A stretch of DNA of 64,000 nucleotides, from the NCBI GenBank assembly GCA_963827335.1, contig CAWHAP010000015.1:930001-994000 (forward strand), in the 5' to 3' direction. The position numbers and the translations under genes were made by a program. The stretch is from DASQMT01 sp963827335 (GTDB lineage: Bacteria > Actinomycetota > Thermoleophilia > Solirubrobacterales > Solirubrobacteraceae). The notes below the pieces were generated by a model that saw only the letters and a list, made by a program, of their open reading frames with translations, made no database searches and had not been told where the DNA came from. Shown piece by piece: positions 42,293 through 50,091 of this stretch (position 1 is its first letter; the number at the start of each line of letters is the position of its first letter).

Positions 42293-43267
42293 CTACGCGT
42301 GCGCGGGCGCCTTCTCGGCCGCCAGCAGCGTCGCGCCGACCGCGCCGCCGAGATCGCCGAGCGAGGCGAGCAGCACCTCGGGCGGGCGGTGGTCGGCGAA
42401 CAGGTGCGGCATCATCGCCTCGCGGATCTTCTCCACGTACGGATCGCCGAGCCGGATGCCGAGGCCGCCGCCGATCACCACGGCGTCGACGTCGAGCAGG
42501 TTGAGCGAGGACGCGACCGCCACGCCGATCGCCTCGACGGCCCGGTCCACGAGCTGGCGCGCGAGCTTGTCGTCGCGCTCGAGCGCGCGCGCCCAGATGC
42601 CGCTGGAGAGCCGCGGCTTGCCCCGCTCCTCCATGATCTCGAACAGGACGGTCTTCTCGCCCTCGTCGACCTTCTCGCGCGCCCGCACCTCCATCGCGCC
42701 GCGGCCCGCGTAGGCCTCCATGCAGCCGACCCGCCCGCACGGGCACGTGCGGCCGTCGGACTTGACGACCATGTGGCCGATCTCGCCCGCGCCGCCGCGC
42801 CCGTCCCAGACCCGGCCGTCGAGCACGATGCCGCCGCCGACGCCGGTGCCCCAGAACACGCCGAGCAGCGAGTTGTAGGGCTTGGCGGCGCCGAGCTCGA
42901 ACTCCGCGTTGGTGGCCACGGTGACGTCGTTGGCGAGCCCGATCGGCACGCCGAAGGCGGCGCCGAGCTTCTCGGCCAGGGGATACGAGCCCTCCCAGTC
43001 GGGCAGGTTGCGCGCGCTGGTGACGGTGCCGGCCTCGTCGTCGATCACCCCGGGCGAGCCGACGCCGACCGCGGTCAGCTCCTCGAGCGCGACGCTCGCG
43101 TCGTCGAGCGCCTCGCGCATCGCGCCGATCATGGCGAGCGCGACGTCGGCGGGGCCGCCCACGGTCGGGGTGGGATGGCGGGAGGAGCCGAGCACCTCGT
43201 GGCCCTCGTCCACCACCACTGCCTGGATCTTCGTGCCGCCGAGGTCGATGCCGCCGTACCGTGCCAT
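42293..43267 (-). CDS. ROK-family glucokinase
   Basis: This 324-residue sugar kinase has YGGIDLGGTKIQAVVVDEG at residues 4-22 (ATP phosphate loop), catalytic Asp in GLANDVTVATNAEFELGAA near 108 and the ROK zinc site with EIGHMVVKSDGRTCPCGRVGCMEAYAG near 165-192 (His plus three Cys). The adenosine region is VVIGGGLGIRLGDPYVE near 268. It phosphorylates glucose with ATP (or polyphosphate in some actinobacteria). An AGAGGAG ribosome site precedes ATG 43267. It lies inside the carotenoid block and 10 bases after the CrtA-like gene, so the two are co-transcribed; supply of sugar for carotenoid glycosylation is a possible link. Confidence 0.92.
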   Translation of the reverse strand: MARYGGIDLGGTKIQAVVVDEGHEVLGSSRHPTPTVGGPADVALAMIGAMREALDDASVALEELTAVGVGSPGVIDDEAGTVTSARNLPDWEGSYPLAEKLGAAFGVPIGLANDVTVATNAEFELGAAKPYNSLLGVFWGTGVGGGIVLDGRVWDGRGGAGEIGHMVVKSDGRTCPCGRVGCMEAYAGRGAMEVRAREKVDEGEKTVLFEIMEERGKPRLSSGIWARALERDDKLARQLVDRAVEAIGVAVASSLNLLDVDAVVIGGGLGIRLGDPYVEKIREAMMPHLFADHRPPEVLLASLGDLGGAVGATLLAAEKAPAHA

Positions 43268-43277
43268 TGCTCTCCTC

Positions 43278-43991
43278 TTACCCGAACGCGAGCGGATCGC
43301 CGCCATCCCAGGTTCCCTCGGAACGATACGGGCGGAAGCGGGCGAACAGCTCCTCGGCGTACCAGCGCTCGGCACGGGTCCGCTGCATGACCGCTCGGTG
43401 GTCCGGCCGTCCGTAGGCGTAGGCCCGCGCGTCGGCGAGCGTGCGCCACAGCGAGAACGTGGCCTGGCGGGCGACCGGCCACTCGCCCGCGCCGACCGAC
43501 GCCAGCAGGCCGGGGCGGTCGAGCAGGTCGGCCGCGGGCGCGGCGATGGCCCGGTAGAACGGCACGAGCTTGGCGGGGCGGATCGTGGCGCGGGTGAGGA
43601 TCGCGACCGGGCCCTCTCGGTCGGGCGCGCCCTCCTGCGGCGCCGGTTGCGCGCCGGCGAGCGGATCGGACCCGCTCCACGCGCCGTGCGACCGCAGCGG
43701 CGCGAGGCGCACGGTGTAGCTCTCGCGGCCCAGCGAGCGCCAGCGCGCCGGGATCGCCGAGCGCGCCAGGAACGCGTCGAGCGCCAGGTCGTCCTCCCAC
43801 ACCGCGAACAGGGCCCAGCGGCGCAGATCGGCGGAGACGGTCATCGTCCGCCCGCGGCCCGTCCCCATCAGCCGCCAGAAGCGCAGACCGGGGACGCGCC
43901 GCAGCAGCGGCCGGTCCAGGCCCATGCGCGACAATGCCTCCGGCGCGGCTGCGCGGGGGTAGCGGGTCAGGTGGAAGGAGGCGACGGGCAC
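43278..43991 (-). CDS. Spheroidene-monooxygenase-like protein (CrtA family)
   Basis: This 237-residue protein matches the CrtA pattern: an N-terminal ASFHLTRYPR strand, MGLDRPLLRRVPGLRFWRLMGTGRGRTM near 24-51 (the MG..R..L.R.PG.RFWKLMGTGRG signature), and RRWALFAVWEDDLALDAFL near 59. The second half has ILTRATIRPAKLVPFYRAI and WRTLADARAYAYG. CrtA adds a keto group at C-2 of acyclic carotenoids. The GTG at 43991 keeps the conserved N-terminal strand but lacks a ribosome site; ATG 43925 has GGAGG upstream and would drop that strand. It is divergent from the PlsY-like gene and followed by the glucokinase. Confidence 0.75.
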   Translation of the reverse strand: MPVASFHLTRYPRAAAPEALSRMGLDRPLLRRVPGLRFWRLMGTGRGRTMTVSADLRRWALFAVWEDDLALDAFLARSAIPARWRSLGRESYTVRLAPLRSHGAWSGSDPLAGAQPAPQEGAPDREGPVAILTRATIRPAKLVPFYRAIAAPAADLLDRPGLLASVGAGEWPVARQATFSLWRTLADARAYAYGRPDHRAVMQRTRAERWYAEELFARFRPYRSEGTWDGGDPLAFG

Positions 43992-43993
43992 CG

Positions 43994-44569
43994 GTGGGAT
44001 ACGTAGCAGCGGCGGTGCTGGGCTACCTGCTGGGCTCGATCCCGGTGGCGCTGCTCGTCGCGCGCCGCCACGGCGTCGACCTGCGCCGCACGGGCGACGG
44101 CAACCCGGGCGCCTGGAACGCCCTCGAGCAGCTCGGCGGGCGCCGCGCCGCGCCCGCGTTCCTCGGCGACGGCGCCAAGGGCCTGCTCGCCGGCCTGGCC
44201 GGCCACGCCCTGGCCGGCTGGTGGGGCGCGGCGGCCGGCGTCGCCGCCGCCATGCTCGGCCACGCGCTGCCGCTGTTCGCCGGGTTCCGCGGGGGCAAGG
44301 CGGTGATGACCTTCGTCGGCGGCGGCTTCGCGCTCGCCCCCCTCGCGGCGGGCCTGTGCCTCGTGCTGTGCGCCGCCCTGAGCCTGGCCGCATCGTTCAA
44401 GTGGGGCGCCCGCACGGGCGTCTTCGCGTTCCCCGCGATCCAGCTCGCGACCGCCCCGGTCGAGCACGTGATGGCCACGGGCGGGCTGATGTGCCTGATC
44501 GGCGTGCTCTTCGTCATCGATAGACCCGGCCGCGCCACTCGCGCCGCGGACGCAGCGCCGACAGCGTGA
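43994..44569 (+). CDS. PlsY-like membrane acyltransferase
   Basis: This 191-residue protein has five or six helices and the PlsY layout: GYLLGSIPVALLVARRHGVDLRRTGDGNPGAWNALEQLGG (motif 1), AFLGDGAKGLLAGLAGHA (motif 2) and PLFAGFRGGKAVMTFVGGGFAL (motif 3). PlsY moves an acyl group from acyl-phosphate to glycerol-3-phosphate. Here motif 1 reads GDGNPGAWN rather than the usual SGNIGATN. Because it stands among carotenoid glycosylation genes, an alternative is acylation of a carotenoid glycoside. GTG 43994 has AAGGAGG 12 bases upstream and lies two bases from the divergent CrtA-like start. Confidence 0.78.
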   Translation: MGYVAAAVLGYLLGSIPVALLVARRHGVDLRRTGDGNPGAWNALEQLGGRRAAPAFLGDGAKGLLAGLAGHALAGWWGAAAGVAAAMLGHALPLFAGFRGGKAVMTFVGGGFALAPLAAGLCLVLCAALSLAASFKWGARTGVFAFPAIQLATAPVEHVMATGGLMCLIGVLFVIDRPGRATRAADAAPTA

Positions 44570-45569
44570 GCCGGACGGCGGTCGCCGGGTCGGCGAGCGG
44601 GGAGAGCCAGTACGGCGCGCCACGGCGCGTGTAGGCGCCGGCCAGGGGCCCCAGCAGGACGAGCCGCAGCGCCAGCAGCGCGACGTCGATCCGCGCCGGG
44701 CGGAGCGCCAGCGTGCGCACGACGGGGAGCGCCATCGCCAGCCACACCACCGCGAGGTCGGCCGCCTGCCAGGCCGGCGGCGTGACGCCGGGGAGCGCGA
44801 TCGACCGCCCCCACTCGCGCCAGGTCTCGCGCGCCGAGGCGTACATCCGCACCTCGACGAGCGCGGTGCCGTCGACGAACACGACCCGCCACCCCGCGCG
44901 GGCCAGCGCCCGGGCCAGCGCCGCGTCGTCCGTCATGTGGCCCGCCGCCGGCGCGTAGCCGCCGGCGGCCAGGAGCTGCTCCCGCCGCACCGCCGTGACC
45001 TGGCCGTTGGCGAGCACGCGGCCCGGCGCGACCGGCGCCTCCGCGTCCGACACGCCGTAGCGGTAGACGAGCGAGGCGAGCATCGACGGGTGCAGGAGCC
45101 GCTCGCCGGGCCCCTCGCACGCGAACCGCGCGCTCGCGGTCACGAGGTCCGCGTCCGCCAGCGCGGCCGCGAGCGCGCCCGCAAGGCCCGCGGAGGGCCG
45201 CGTGTCGGCGTCCAGCGACACGACGATCTCGCCCGAGGCCGCCTCGAGCCCCTGCTGCAGCGCCCACGGCTTGCCGACCCAGCCGGGCCGCTCCGTCCCC
45301 GCCAGGACCCGCGCGCCGTGCCCGCGGGCCACGTCGGCCGTGGCGTCGCGCGAGCCGTCGTCGACCACGATCACCTCGTGCACGTCCGGGTCGCCGGCCA
45401 GGCCCTCGAGGCAGGGCCCGATCCGCGCCGCCTCGTCGCGGGCCGGGATCACGACGCTCACGCGCGCCGCGGTCCGCTGCGCGGCGAGCGGCGGCCGGCG
45501 GCGGCGCCCGCGCGCCAGGCGGGCGACCACGACGGCCCCGGCGGCGGCCTGGGCGAGCGCGAGCAGCAT
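44514..45569 (-). CDS. Family 2 glycosyltransferase, CrtQ-like
   Basis: This 351-residue protein has an N-terminal membrane helix and the GT-A core: VSVVIPARDEAARIGPCLEGL near 37-57, VIVVDDGSRDATADVA near 66, and the metal-binding DxD in VVSLDADTRPSAG near 117. GHMTDDAALARALARAGWRV near 206 and RMYASARETWREWGRS near 235 follow (ED/QxxRW-equivalent region), then C-terminal helices. It resembles CrtQ, which glycosylates C30 or C40 carotenoid acids and alcohols at the membrane. Its 3' end overlaps the convergent PlsY-like gene by 56 bases. The tailoring enzyme set around it supports a glycosylated acyclic carotenoid. Confidence 0.82.
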   Translation of the reverse strand: MLLALAQAAAGAVVVARLARGRRRRPPLAAQRTAARVSVVIPARDEAARIGPCLEGLAGDPDVHEVIVVDDGSRDATADVARGHGARVLAGTERPGWVGKPWALQQGLEAASGEIVVSLDADTRPSAGLAGALAAALADADLVTASARFACEGPGERLLHPSMLASLVYRYGVSDAEAPVAPGRVLANGQVTAVRREQLLAAGGYAPAAGHMTDDAALARALARAGWRVVFVDGTALVEVRMYASARETWREWGRSIALPGVTPPAWQAADLAVVWLAMALPVVRTLALRPARIDVALLALRLVLLGPLAGAYTRRGAPYWLSPLADPATAVRLTLSALRPRREWRGRVYR

Positions 45570-45638
45570 CGACCGGCAGGCTGGCACACCCGATCCGCTA
45601 GCGTCCGCCTGAACTCGGACGTTCAAAGGAAGAGAGCC

Positions 45639-46841
45639 TTGGACCTGAACGACACGCCGGAGCTGGCCGCGTACCGTGCCGAGGTGCGCGCGTGGCTCGA
45701 CGAGCACAAGGCCGCGGCGCCCGCGAGCCGCGGCGACGACGAGGCCGCGGTCTCGGCCCGGCGCGCGTGGCAGCACGAGCTCGCCGAGGGCGGCCTGGCC
45801 GCGGTGACGTGGCCCGCCGAGTACGGCGGCGCCGGCCGCGGGCCGCTCGAGCAGGTCGTGGTCAACCAGGAGATCGGGCGCGCCGGCGTGCCCGGGATCT
45901 TCGACATCATCGGCGTGGGGATGCTGGGGCCGACGCTGATCGCGCACGGCTCCGAGGACCAGAAGCAGCGCCACCTCGGGCCCATGCTCACGGCCGACGA
46001 GGTCTGGTGCCAGCTCTTCTCCGAACCCGCGGCGGGCTCGGACCTGGCCGGCGTGCAGACGCGCGCCCGGCAGCAGGAGGACGGCTCCTGGCGGCTGTCG
46101 GGCCAGAAGGTGTGGACCACGAACGCGCAGCACGCCGCGTTCGGGCTCCTGCTCGCCCGCACGAACCCCGACCTGCCCAAGCACAAGGGCCTCACGATGT
46201 TCGTCGTGCCGATGGACGCCGAAGGCGTGACCGTGCGCCCCCTGCGCCAGATCTCCGGCGAGGCGCACTTCAACGAGGTCTTCCTCGACGACGTCCACCT
46301 CGAGGCGGGCGCGGAGGTCGGCCCGGTCGACGGCGGCTGGGGCGTCGGGCTCACCACGCTGATGTTCGAGCGCGTGACCATCGGGCTCGGCGGCGAGGGC
46401 TTCGGCTGGCGCGCCGACCGCTTCGCCCACGCGCTGCTCGCCGACGAGGCCTGCACGCGCGACGCCGACACCCGCCACCGCTTCGGCGAGCTGGCGACGG
46501 AGTTCCTCGCGCTGCGCTTCACGGGCTACCGGATGCTGACGGGGCTCCAGCGCGGCCAGATCCCCGGCGCGGAGGGCGCGCTGGCCAAGGTGACGACGAT
46601 CCGCGCGGCGATCGCGGCGGGCGACCTGATCGTCGACGTGCTCGGGCCCGCGGGCCTGTCCGACGAGCGGTTCGGCGAGCTCGTGTCCGACATGCCCGGC
46701 CTGAAGTCCGCGGGCGGGACGGAGGAGATCCTGCGCAACATGGTCGGCGAGCGGGTGCTCGGCCTGCCGCCCGAGCCGCGGCTCGACAAGGGCATCCCCT
46801 TCTCGGAGCTGCGCGCGAAGGAACGCGAGGCGGTGGCATGA
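45639..46841 (+). CDS. Acyl-CoA dehydrogenase, subunit 1 of a putative heteromer
   Basis: This 400-residue flavoprotein has the ACAD layout: an N-terminal helical domain, WCQLFSEPAAGSDLAGVQTRA near 124 (FAD contact), and GQKVWTTNAQHAAFGLLLART near 154. The C-terminal end is GLKSAGGTEEILRNMVGERVLGLP near 362, typical of FadE-type enzymes that work in alpha2beta2 pairs. TTG 45639 is chosen because AAAGGAAGAGA lies six bases upstream. The next gene encodes the second ACAD subunit with an ATGA overlap. The substrate (steroid side chain, branched or long acyl-CoA) is not decidable. Confidence 0.9.
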   Translation: MDLNDTPELAAYRAEVRAWLDEHKAAAPASRGDDEAAVSARRAWQHELAEGGLAAVTWPAEYGGAGRGPLEQVVVNQEIGRAGVPGIFDIIGVGMLGPTLIAHGSEDQKQRHLGPMLTADEVWCQLFSEPAAGSDLAGVQTRARQQEDGSWRLSGQKVWTTNAQHAAFGLLLARTNPDLPKHKGLTMFVVPMDAEGVTVRPLRQISGEAHFNEVFLDDVHLEAGAEVGPVDGGWGVGLTTLMFERVTIGLGGEGFGWRADRFAHALLADEACTRDADTRHRFGELATEFLALRFTGYRMLTGLQRGQIPGAEGALAKVTTIRAAIAAGDLIVDVLGPAGLSDERFGELVSDMPGLKSAGGTEEILRNMVGERVLGLPPEPRLDKGIPFSELRAKEREAVA

Positions 46842-47953
46842 ACTTCGCCCTGTCCGACGAGCAGGAGTTCCTCAAGGAGGCCGCGCGCGGCACGCTCTCG
46901 CGCGTCAAGACGATCGAGGTCGCGCGGGAGGCGCTCGACGGCGCCGAGCTGCCCGACCTGTGGCCCGCGGCGGTCGAGGCCGGCTGGCCCGGGCTGCTCG
47001 TCTCCGAGGCCAACGGCGGCGCGGGGCTGAGCCCGCTCGAGGCGATGCTCGTGTTCGAGGAGCTCGGCCGCGTGCTCGCGAGCGTCCCGCTGCTCGGGCA
47101 CCTGCCCGCCACGCTCCTGCTCGACCGCGGCGGCGACCCCGAGGTGACCGCGGCGCTCGCGGCCGGCGAGGCGCGCGCCGCCCTCGTCCCCGCCCGCCCG
47201 CCCGGCGACGTCGAGACGGAGTGGAGCGTGGAGCCCGCCATCGGCCTGATGCGCGGTCCGGCGCCCTCGTTCGCGGACGGCGCCGTGACCGGGACCGTCA
47301 GCTGGGTCCCGGACGCCCCGGGCGCCGACCACCTCGTCGTCGTCCTGGACGACGGCCGGGCCGCCCACGTGCGCGCCGCCGACGCGGCGATCGAGCCGGC
47401 CACGATCTACGACGTCACGCGCTCGCTCGGGCACGTGACGCTCGACCGCGCGCCGGCGACGCTGCTCGACCTCGGCGACGGGGACACCGCCGCCGCCTGG
47501 TTCCTCGCCCAGACGCTGATCGCCGCGGAGGCGGTCGGCGCGATCGACGTCGCGCTCGCCACGAGCGTCGCCTACGCGAAGGAGCGCCACACGTTCGGGC
47601 GCGCGATCGGCTCCTACCAGGCGGTCAAGCACGAGCTGGTGGAGATGCTGCGCGGCCTCGACAACGCGCGCTCGCTGATGTACTACGCGGGCTGGGCCGC
47701 CCAGGACCGGCCCGCGGAGTTCGCGCTCGCGGCGTCGGCGTTCCGGCTCGCGGCCGGCAAGGCGTTCGATCACGCCGCGCGGGCGCAGATCTCCGTGCAC
47801 GGCGGCATCGGGGCGACGTGGGAGCACGACGCGCCGCTCTACTTCCGGCGCGCGCAGCTGCACCGGCGCCTGCTCGGCGGGACCGCCGGCGCGGCCGACC
47901 GCGTGGCGGGCGAGCTGCTGGTCCAGGCCAGGGCGGAGGCGGCCGCGGCCTAG
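46838..47953 (+). CDS. Acyl-CoA dehydrogenase, subunit 2 of a putative heteromer
   Basis: This 371-residue ACAD family protein starts MNFALSDEQEFLKEAARGTLSR, with a shorter and more divergent middle domain than subunit 1. The C-terminal half has VAYAKERHTFGRAIGSYQAVKHELVEML near 245 and AQISVHGGIGATWEHDAPLYFRRAQLHRRLLGG near 313-345. The WEHD segment carries the catalytic-type Glu of this subgroup. The strict overlap with subunit 1 and the complementary motifs suggest that the two share one composite active site, as known for mycobacterial FadE/ChsE pairs (inference). Confidence 0.88.
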   Translation: MNFALSDEQEFLKEAARGTLSRVKTIEVAREALDGAELPDLWPAAVEAGWPGLLVSEANGGAGLSPLEAMLVFEELGRVLASVPLLGHLPATLLLDRGGDPEVTAALAAGEARAALVPARPPGDVETEWSVEPAIGLMRGPAPSFADGAVTGTVSWVPDAPGADHLVVVLDDGRAAHVRAADAAIEPATIYDVTRSLGHVTLDRAPATLLDLGDGDTAAAWFLAQTLIAAEAVGAIDVALATSVAYAKERHTFGRAIGSYQAVKHELVEMLRGLDNARSLMYYAGWAAQDRPAEFALAASAFRLAAGKAFDHAARAQISVHGGIGATWEHDAPLYFRRAQLHRRLLGGTAGAADRVAGELLVQARAEAAAA

Positions 47954-48750
47954 CGTCCGGTCACCCGCTTGACGGCGGGCAGGAGGATCGAGCGGGGCGC
48001 GAACCGGCCGCCGAGGGCCGACGCGCGGTTGTGCAGGCCCGGCACGACGGTGCGGCGCCCCGCGATCATGCCCTCGACACCGGCGCGGGCGACGCGGGCC
48101 GGGTCCTGCCACAGGATCCCCGGCAGCCGCGCAGCCTGCTCCCCGGCCTGCGCGTGCTCCTCGAACTCCGTGCGCGTGAAGCCCGGGCACAGGCAGGTGA
48201 CGCTCACGCCCGTCCCCGCCAGCTCGGCGTGCACGGCCTCGGAGAACGACTGCACGAACGCCTTGCTGGCCGCGTAGGTCGCAAAGCCCGGGAGCGGTTG
48301 GAAGGCGGCGGTGGAGGCGACGTTGAGGATCGCGCCGGCGCCCGCCGCCACCATCGGCTCCAGGAACGCGCCGGTCAGATGGTGAACCGCGTCGACGTTG
48401 AGCGCCACGACGCGCTGCTCGCGCTCCACGCCGGCGTCGAGCAGGTTCGCGACCGTCCCGAAGCCCGCGTTGTTGCACACGCCGGCGATCGCGCGCTCAC
48501 CGTCCGCGAGCCGCGCGACCAGGGCGTGGCGGGCGTCCGCGTCGATCAGGTCGCACGGCTCGACGTCCGCGTGCACGCCGTGGCTGAGCCGCAGCTCCTC
48601 CGCGAGCGCGTGCAGGCGATCGGCGCGGCGGGCGCACAGGACGACGTTGTGGCCGCGGCGAGCCAGCTCGCGTGCGAGCTCGCTGCCGATGCCGGCGGAC
48701 GCGCCCGTGACCAGGACGGTGGCGTCGATCGTAGGAGGAGGTAGGGCCAT
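47950..48750 (-). CDS. Short-chain dehydrogenase/reductase
   Basis: This 266-residue Rossmann enzyme has TVLVTGASAGIGSELARELARRG near residue 11 (TGxxxGIG), VCNNAGFGT near 91 (NNAG), the catalytic Ser in ILNVASTAAFQP near 138, and Tyr and Lys in YAASKAFVQSF near 151. NADP preference is likely from CARRADRL after strand two. It has a typical length and the DltE/YqjQ-like profile. ATG 48750 has GGGGAGA about 11 bases upstream; a TTG at 48759 is possible. Its ATG overlaps the divergent HDAC-like ATG in the sequence CATG. Its stop overlaps the ACAD gene by four bases. Confidence 0.9.
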   Translation of the reverse strand: MALPPPTIDATVLVTGASAGIGSELARELARRGHNVVLCARRADRLHALAEELRLSHGVHADVEPCDLIDADARHALVARLADGERAIAGVCNNAGFGTVANLLDAGVEREQRVVALNVDAVHHLTGAFLEPMVAAGAGAILNVASTAAFQPLPGFATYAASKAFVQSFSEAVHAELAGTGVSVTCLCPGFTRTEFEEHAQAGEQAARLPGILWQDPARVARAGVEGMIAGRRTVVPGLHNRASALGGRFAPRSILLPAVKRVTGR

Positions 48751-49738
48751 GACGGGCAATTCTCCCCATCAGATGCATGTGTGGACGCACCACCGCTGGC
48801 GCTTCCCGCTCCCTCCGCACCACAGGTTCCCGCTCGGCAAGTACGAGCTGCTCGCGGATCGCGTCGTGGCGGACGGCCTCGTGGCGCCCGATCGCATGCA
48901 CGCCGCCGAGCCCGTCGACTGGACCGCGCTGGCCGCCGTGCACGACTACGGGCTGCTGTCGCGGATCCGCGAGGGGTGCATGACGATCCGCGAGGAGCGC
49001 GGCCTCGGGCTGCCCTGGTCGCGCGCGCTGGTCGAGCGCGGCCTGCGCTCCGTCGGGGGCACGGTGGCCGCCGCGCGCCACGCGCTCGACCACGGCGTGG
49101 CGATGAACCTCGGCGGCGGCACCCACCACGCCGGCCACGACTTCGCCCGGGGCTACTGCCTGTTCAACGACGTCGCCGTCGCGCTGGCCGAGCTGCGGCA
49201 CGAGGGCCTCGTGGACCGCGCGATCGTCGTCGACTGCGACGTGCACCAGGGCGACGGGACGGCGCAGATCTTCGCCGCGGACCCGCGGACGTTCACGCTC
49301 TCGCTCCACGGCGCGCGCAACTACCCGTTCTCGCGCGTCGCGTCCGACCTGGACGTCGACATCGCCTCGGGCACCGGCGACGCCCGCTACCTGCGCGCGC
49401 TCGACGAGGCGCTGGCGTTCGCGCTGGACCGCGCGCAGCCGGACTTCGCGTTCTACCTGGCCGGCGCCGACCCCTGGGAGGGTGACCGGCTGGGCCGCCT
49501 CGCGCTGACCAAGCCCGGCCTGCGCACGCGCGACGAGCGCGTCCTCGACCGGCTCGCCGAGACGGGCGCCGCGGTCTGCGTCGTGCTCGCGGGCGGCTAC
49601 GCGGAGGACATCCGCGACACCGTCGACATCAACGCCGCGACCGCCGCGGCGGTCGCCGCGCGGGTCCGGCCGCCGACCCCCGGTCAGGGGGTTCTGACGA
49701 TTTCCGGTGCGCGAACGCGCCAAGACGCGTTACCGTGA
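48749..49738 (+). CDS. Histone-deacetylase-family zinc amidohydrolase (AcuC-like)
   Basis: This 329-residue protein has the HDAC fold signatures: NLGGGTHHAGHDFARGYCLFNDVAVAL near 114-140 (HH and FND), and zinc ligands in VVDCDVHQGDGTAQIF near 156 (Asp and His). SLHGARNYPF lies near 189, and the third zinc ligand Asp is in YLAGADPWEGDRLG near 236. The usual active-site Tyr region GGY is in VLAGGYAEDI. Bacterial members deacetylate proteins such as acetyl-CoA synthetase, polyamines or other amides. AGGAGG lies upstream at a workable distance. It is divergent from the SDR gene with overlapping start codons. Confidence 0.9.
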   Translation: MTGNSPHQMHVWTHHRWRFPLPPHHRFPLGKYELLADRVVADGLVAPDRMHAAEPVDWTALAAVHDYGLLSRIREGCMTIREERGLGLPWSRALVERGLRSVGGTVAAARHALDHGVAMNLGGGTHHAGHDFARGYCLFNDVAVALAELRHEGLVDRAIVVDCDVHQGDGTAQIFAADPRTFTLSLHGARNYPFSRVASDLDVDIASGTGDARYLRALDEALAFALDRAQPDFAFYLAGADPWEGDRLGRLALTKPGLRTRDERVLDRLAETGAAVCVVLAGGYAEDIRDTVDINAATAAAVAARVRPPTPGQGVLTISGARTRQDALP

Positions 49739-49744
49739 GCAGTG

Positions 49745-49880
49745 ACGCTTCGAAAGGTTCAGGGCGAAGCGTGTCAAGAGTCGTCCTTCGGGACGGCTCC
49801 GACCGCCTACCCCGGGACAGCCGCCACCCCTCCCTTCCCCCGGCGCTGGGGGCACGACGCCACCGGCGCCGGGGTGGCGG
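49745..49880 (+). other. Structured intergenic region between the HDAC-like gene and tRNA-Ala
   Basis: This 136-base stretch has no credible gene but three nested or tandem hairpins. ACGCTTCG/CGAAGCGT lies at 49745-49772. GAGTCGTCC-TTCG-GGACGGCTC at 49778-49799 is a nine-pair stem with a UUCG tetraloop and one G-T pair. CCGCCACCCC (49821-49830) pairs perfectly with GGGGTGGCGG (49871-49880), enclosing CCCCC-GGCGCT-GGGGG. The middle hairpin may terminate the HDAC transcript, but the total amount of structure is more than a terminator needs, so a small RNA is possible. Confidence 0.4.
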
Positions 49881-49901
49881 CACTACCCTTGTGCGCGCAC
49901 C

Positions 49902-49973
49902 GGGGGCGTGGTGCTAACGGGAACACGCCGGCCTTGCATGCCGGAGTTAGGGGTTCGATTCCCCTCGCCTCCA
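49902..49973 (+). tRNA. tRNA-Ala (anticodon UGC)
   Basis: The acceptor stem GGGGGCG pairs with CGCCTCC and contains the G3-U70 pair that marks alanine tRNAs. The anticodon stem CCGGC/GCCGG encloses loop CTTGCAT, anticodon TGC. The T arm AGGGG-TTCGATT-CCCCT is perfect and the discriminator base is A. CCA is not encoded. The D arm (GTGC-TAACGGGA-ACAC) has only three firm pairs and lacks the common AGCTCAGT pattern. A possible -10 box TACCCT lies at 49884-49889. Confidence 0.88.
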
Positions 49974-50091
49974 CTGCTGCGGGCGGTGGCACGGGGAGGG
50001 AGCCGGGGCGGCGCGGGCGTCCGGGGCAGGAAATCGTCCCGCGCCGCCTTGGTCCGGCGAGGCCTCGTCGGGAGGGCGAGGCGAGCGTGAC

